DNA of 64,000 nt from Limnochorda sp. L945t (GTDB lineage: Bacteria; Bacillota; Limnochordia; Limnochordales; Geochordaceae). Positions 62,498 through 64,000 of this stretch are shown here, piece by piece. The DNA is taken from the NCBI RefSeq assembly GCF_035593305.1, contig NZ_CP141615.1:2759722-2823721 (forward strand), given 5' to 3'. The notes under the pieces are model-generated. The model was given only the letters and a program-made list of their open reading frames with translations. It was not told where the DNA came from and did not search any database. The translations under genes were made by a program, and so were the position numbers. The first letter of the stretch is position 1. Each line of letters starts with the position of its first letter.

Positions 62498-63472
62498 TTG
62501 AACGTACTGGTGACCGGCGGAGCCGGCTACGTCGGGAGCCACGCCGTGCTGGCGTTGTTGGAGGCAGGGCACGACGTGACGGTGCTCGACGACCTGTCGA
62601 GCGGGCATCCGGAGGCGGTACGGGACGTGCCGCTGGCCGTGGCCGACGTCACCGACCGCGGCGCGCTGGAGCGCCTCGTGCGCGAGCGCGGCCCCTTCGA
62701 TGCGGTCATGCACTTCGCGGGCAAGATCCAGGTCGGCGAGTCGGTGCGAAAGCCCGACCTCTACTTCCACGTCAACGTGGTGGGCACCCTTCATCTGCTG
62801 GAGCTGCTGGCCCGGCACGGCACCCGGTGGTTCGTCTTCTCGTCGTCGGCCGCGGTGTATGGAGAGCCGGAGACCGTGCCGATTCCAGAAGAGCACCCCC
62901 TGCGCCCGGCCAGCCCGTACGGGGAGACCAAGCGCGCGGTGGAGGCCATGCTTCCCTGGTGGGAAGAGGCGTATGGCCTGCGCTGGGTGAGCCTGCGCTA
63001 CTTCAACGCCGCCGGCGCCGACCCGCGAGGCCGGACCGGCGAGCGGCACGACCCCGAGACCCATCTCATCCCGGTCGTGCTGCAGGTTGCTCTCGGGCGG
63101 CGCGACGCGGTGGAGGTGTACGGGACCGACTGGCCCACCGCGGACGGGACGTGCGTGCGCGACTTCGTGCACGTGAGCGACCTGGCGACGGCCCACCGCC
63201 TGGCCCTCGAGCATCTGGGAAACGGTGGGGCCAGCGGCTGCTTCAACCTCGGCGGCGGTCAGGGGTGGTCGGTGCGGCAGGTCATCGAAGTGTGCCGGCA
63301 GGTGACGGGGCGGCCCATCCCCGTGCGAGAGGCCCCGCGCCGGCCGGGTGACCCGGCCGTGCTCGTGGCCGACCCCGCCCGGGCGCGCAGGCAGTTGCGG
63401 TGGCAGCCGCAGTTTTCCTCGCTCGAGACCATCGTCCGCACGGCCTGGGATTGGCACAAGGCAGGCTATTGA
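62498..63472 (+). CDS. galE: UDP-glucose 4-epimerase
   Basis: Interconverts UDP-glucose and UDP-galactose for surface sugars. The 324 residues show the NAD motif LVTGGAGYVGSHAVLALL (4-21), DAVMHFAGKIQVGES, SSSAAVYGEPE (Ser), the YGETK catalytic pair (Tyr/Lys), LRYFNAAGADPRG and FNLGGGQGWSV near the end. TTG at 62498 starts exactly at the conserved NVLVTGG; the ATG at 62417 would add 27 unrelated residues and lacks a ribosome site. It is divergent from the two-component genes. Confidence 0.93.
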   Translation: MNVLVTGGAGYVGSHAVLALLEAGHDVTVLDDLSSGHPEAVRDVPLAVADVTDRGALERLVRERGPFDAVMHFAGKIQVGESVRKPDLYFHVNVVGTLHLLELLARHGTRWFVFSSSAAVYGEPETVPIPEEHPLRPASPYGETKRAVEAMLPWWEEAYGLRWVSLRYFNAAGADPRGRTGERHDPETHLIPVVLQVALGRRDAVEVYGTDWPTADGTCVRDFVHVSDLATAHRLALEHLGNGGASGCFNLGGGQGWSVRQVIEVCRQVTGRPIPVREAPRRPGDPAVLVADPARARRQLRWQPQFSSLETIVRTAWDWHKAGY

Positions 63473-63497
63473 CAGTCGCGCGTCACCCTTCTAGAAT
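63469..63497 (+). promoter_or_regulatory. Strong sigma-A promoter overlapping the galE stop
   Basis: A perfect TTGACA (63469-63474), a 17-nt spacer and TAGAAT (63492-63497). The -35 overlaps the galE stop codon (63470-63472). It would drive the Ddl-like gene with a leader of about 120 nt. Confidence 0.8.
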
Positions 63498-63623
63498 CGA
63501 GCCAGCCTGAGGGCTTGGCCGTGTCGCCGGTGCCACCCGGGCGGCAGGCGCCCCACAGAGGTGCACGACCGGCGTTCGGGCGCAGACGGGTTTGGGGCGG
63601 GAGATGACGGCCCCCTTCCAAAG

Positions 63624-64000
63624 ATGCAGCGAGTGCGCCTGGGGCTGGCTTTCAACCTGCGTCGCGAAGCGAAGCGCGACGGACCCGAGGACCAGGACGC
63701 GGAGTACGACGCGTGGAGTACGGTCTCGGCTCTGGCCGAGGCCCTTTCTTTTGGCAACACCTGTCAGGTCATCCCGCTCCCGGTGGAGCGGGATTTCGCG
63801 TCGTTGCTCGAGCGCCATCCGGTCGACGCCGTCTTCAACATGGCCGAGGGGTGGGGCGGGAGGAGCCGCGAGCTCCTGGCACCTGCGGTGCTCGAGATGG
63901 CAGGGGTACCCTACACGGGCTCGGACCCGGTCGCGCTGGGCCTGGCCATGGACAAGGCCATCGCCAAGGCCGTCGTGCAAAGCGCCGGCGTCCCGACGGC
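63624..64000 (+). CDS. D-alanine--D-alanine ligase-like ATP-grasp protein (5' part only)
   Basis: The frame from ATG at 63624 stays open to the window end (125 codons). Marks of the D-Ala-D-Ala ligase family are DAEYDAWSTVSALAEAL, DAVFNMAEGWGGRSRELLAPAVLEM with the substrate-loop pattern, the PYTGSDPVALGLAMDK motif and KAVVQSAGVPT leading into the ATP-grasp domain. Whether it is the cell-wall Ddl or another peptide ligase cannot be said without the missing C-terminus. GTG at 63633 is another possible start; neither has a strong ribosome site. It is expressed from the promoter at the galE stop. Confidence 0.85.
   Translation, partial: MQRVRLGLAFNLRREAKRDGPEDQDAEYDAWSTVSALAEALSFGNTCQVIPLPVERDFASLLERHPVDAVFNMAEGWGGRSRELLAPAVLEMAGVPYTGSDPVALGLAMDKAIAKAVVQSAGVPT

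Overview
This 64-kb window is chromosomal DNA of a very GC-rich endospore-forming Bacillota. Bacillota/sporulation markers are codY, a CtsR operator, a YwlE-type arginine phosphatase, a DarA-type PII-like protein and spoIIE beside tilS and ftsH. There are also several genes that only make sense with an outer membrane: a Wza-like SLBB exporter, a Wzi-like barrel and a peptidase-propeller-barrel protein. A diderm spore former at this GC content points to the class Limnochordia; that assignment is inferred from gene content and was not tested by a search.

Layout. 1-7.8 kb (minus): hflX, a DUF1385 membrane protein, prfA, prmC, tsaC/ywlC, a fused arginine phosphatase-RpiB, upp and the start of a WecA/MraY-type transferase, which is the conserved Bacillota prfA-upp neighbourhood. 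A small Cys-rich gene lies on the plus strand inside it. 7.8-11.4 kb: dinB, codY, tRNA-Leu(CAG), a frameshifted gene remnant and a small secreted protein. 11.5-16 kb (minus): a MarR-ABC-ABC-MFS efflux operon. 16.1-24.1 kb (mostly minus): a surface-polysaccharide locus with a Wza-like exporter (8 SLBB repeats, split by a run of ten G), Wzz, BY-kinase, CpsB phosphatase and a Wzi-like barrel. 24.3-30.4 kb: threonine aldolase, dcd, darA, a zinc-ribbon protein, CPBP protease, guaB and DUF1015. 30.6-36.9 kb: NDP-forming acyl-CoA synthetase with a DRTGG partner, DUF72, ResA/CcdA and DUF502.

36.9-45 kb: the peptidase-propeller-barrel protein, DUF2203, then a minus operon of HtrA-like protease, PduO adenosyltransferase and two flavoproteins behind a sigma-A promoter with a CtsR box. 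45-52 kb: lipid kinase, DUF2953, M20 dipeptidase, a four-LysM protein, isochorismatase and a GHL10 hydrolase. 52.2-59.6 kb: htrA, tilS and ftsH converge on spoIIE and a tiny SPW-like membrane protein. 59.7-64 kb: a two-component system with an unknown third gene, galE and the start of a Ddl-like ATP-grasp ligase.

The genes are tightly packed. At least eight pairs share 4-nt ATGA or GTGA overlaps, and no gene-free stretch exceeds 300 bases (the longest is 9812-10054). I saw no CRISPR array, insertion sequence, rRNA or prophage. Two places look frameshifted (around 23.1 kb and 10.38 kb), and the response regulator near 62.3 kb lacks a convincing start.
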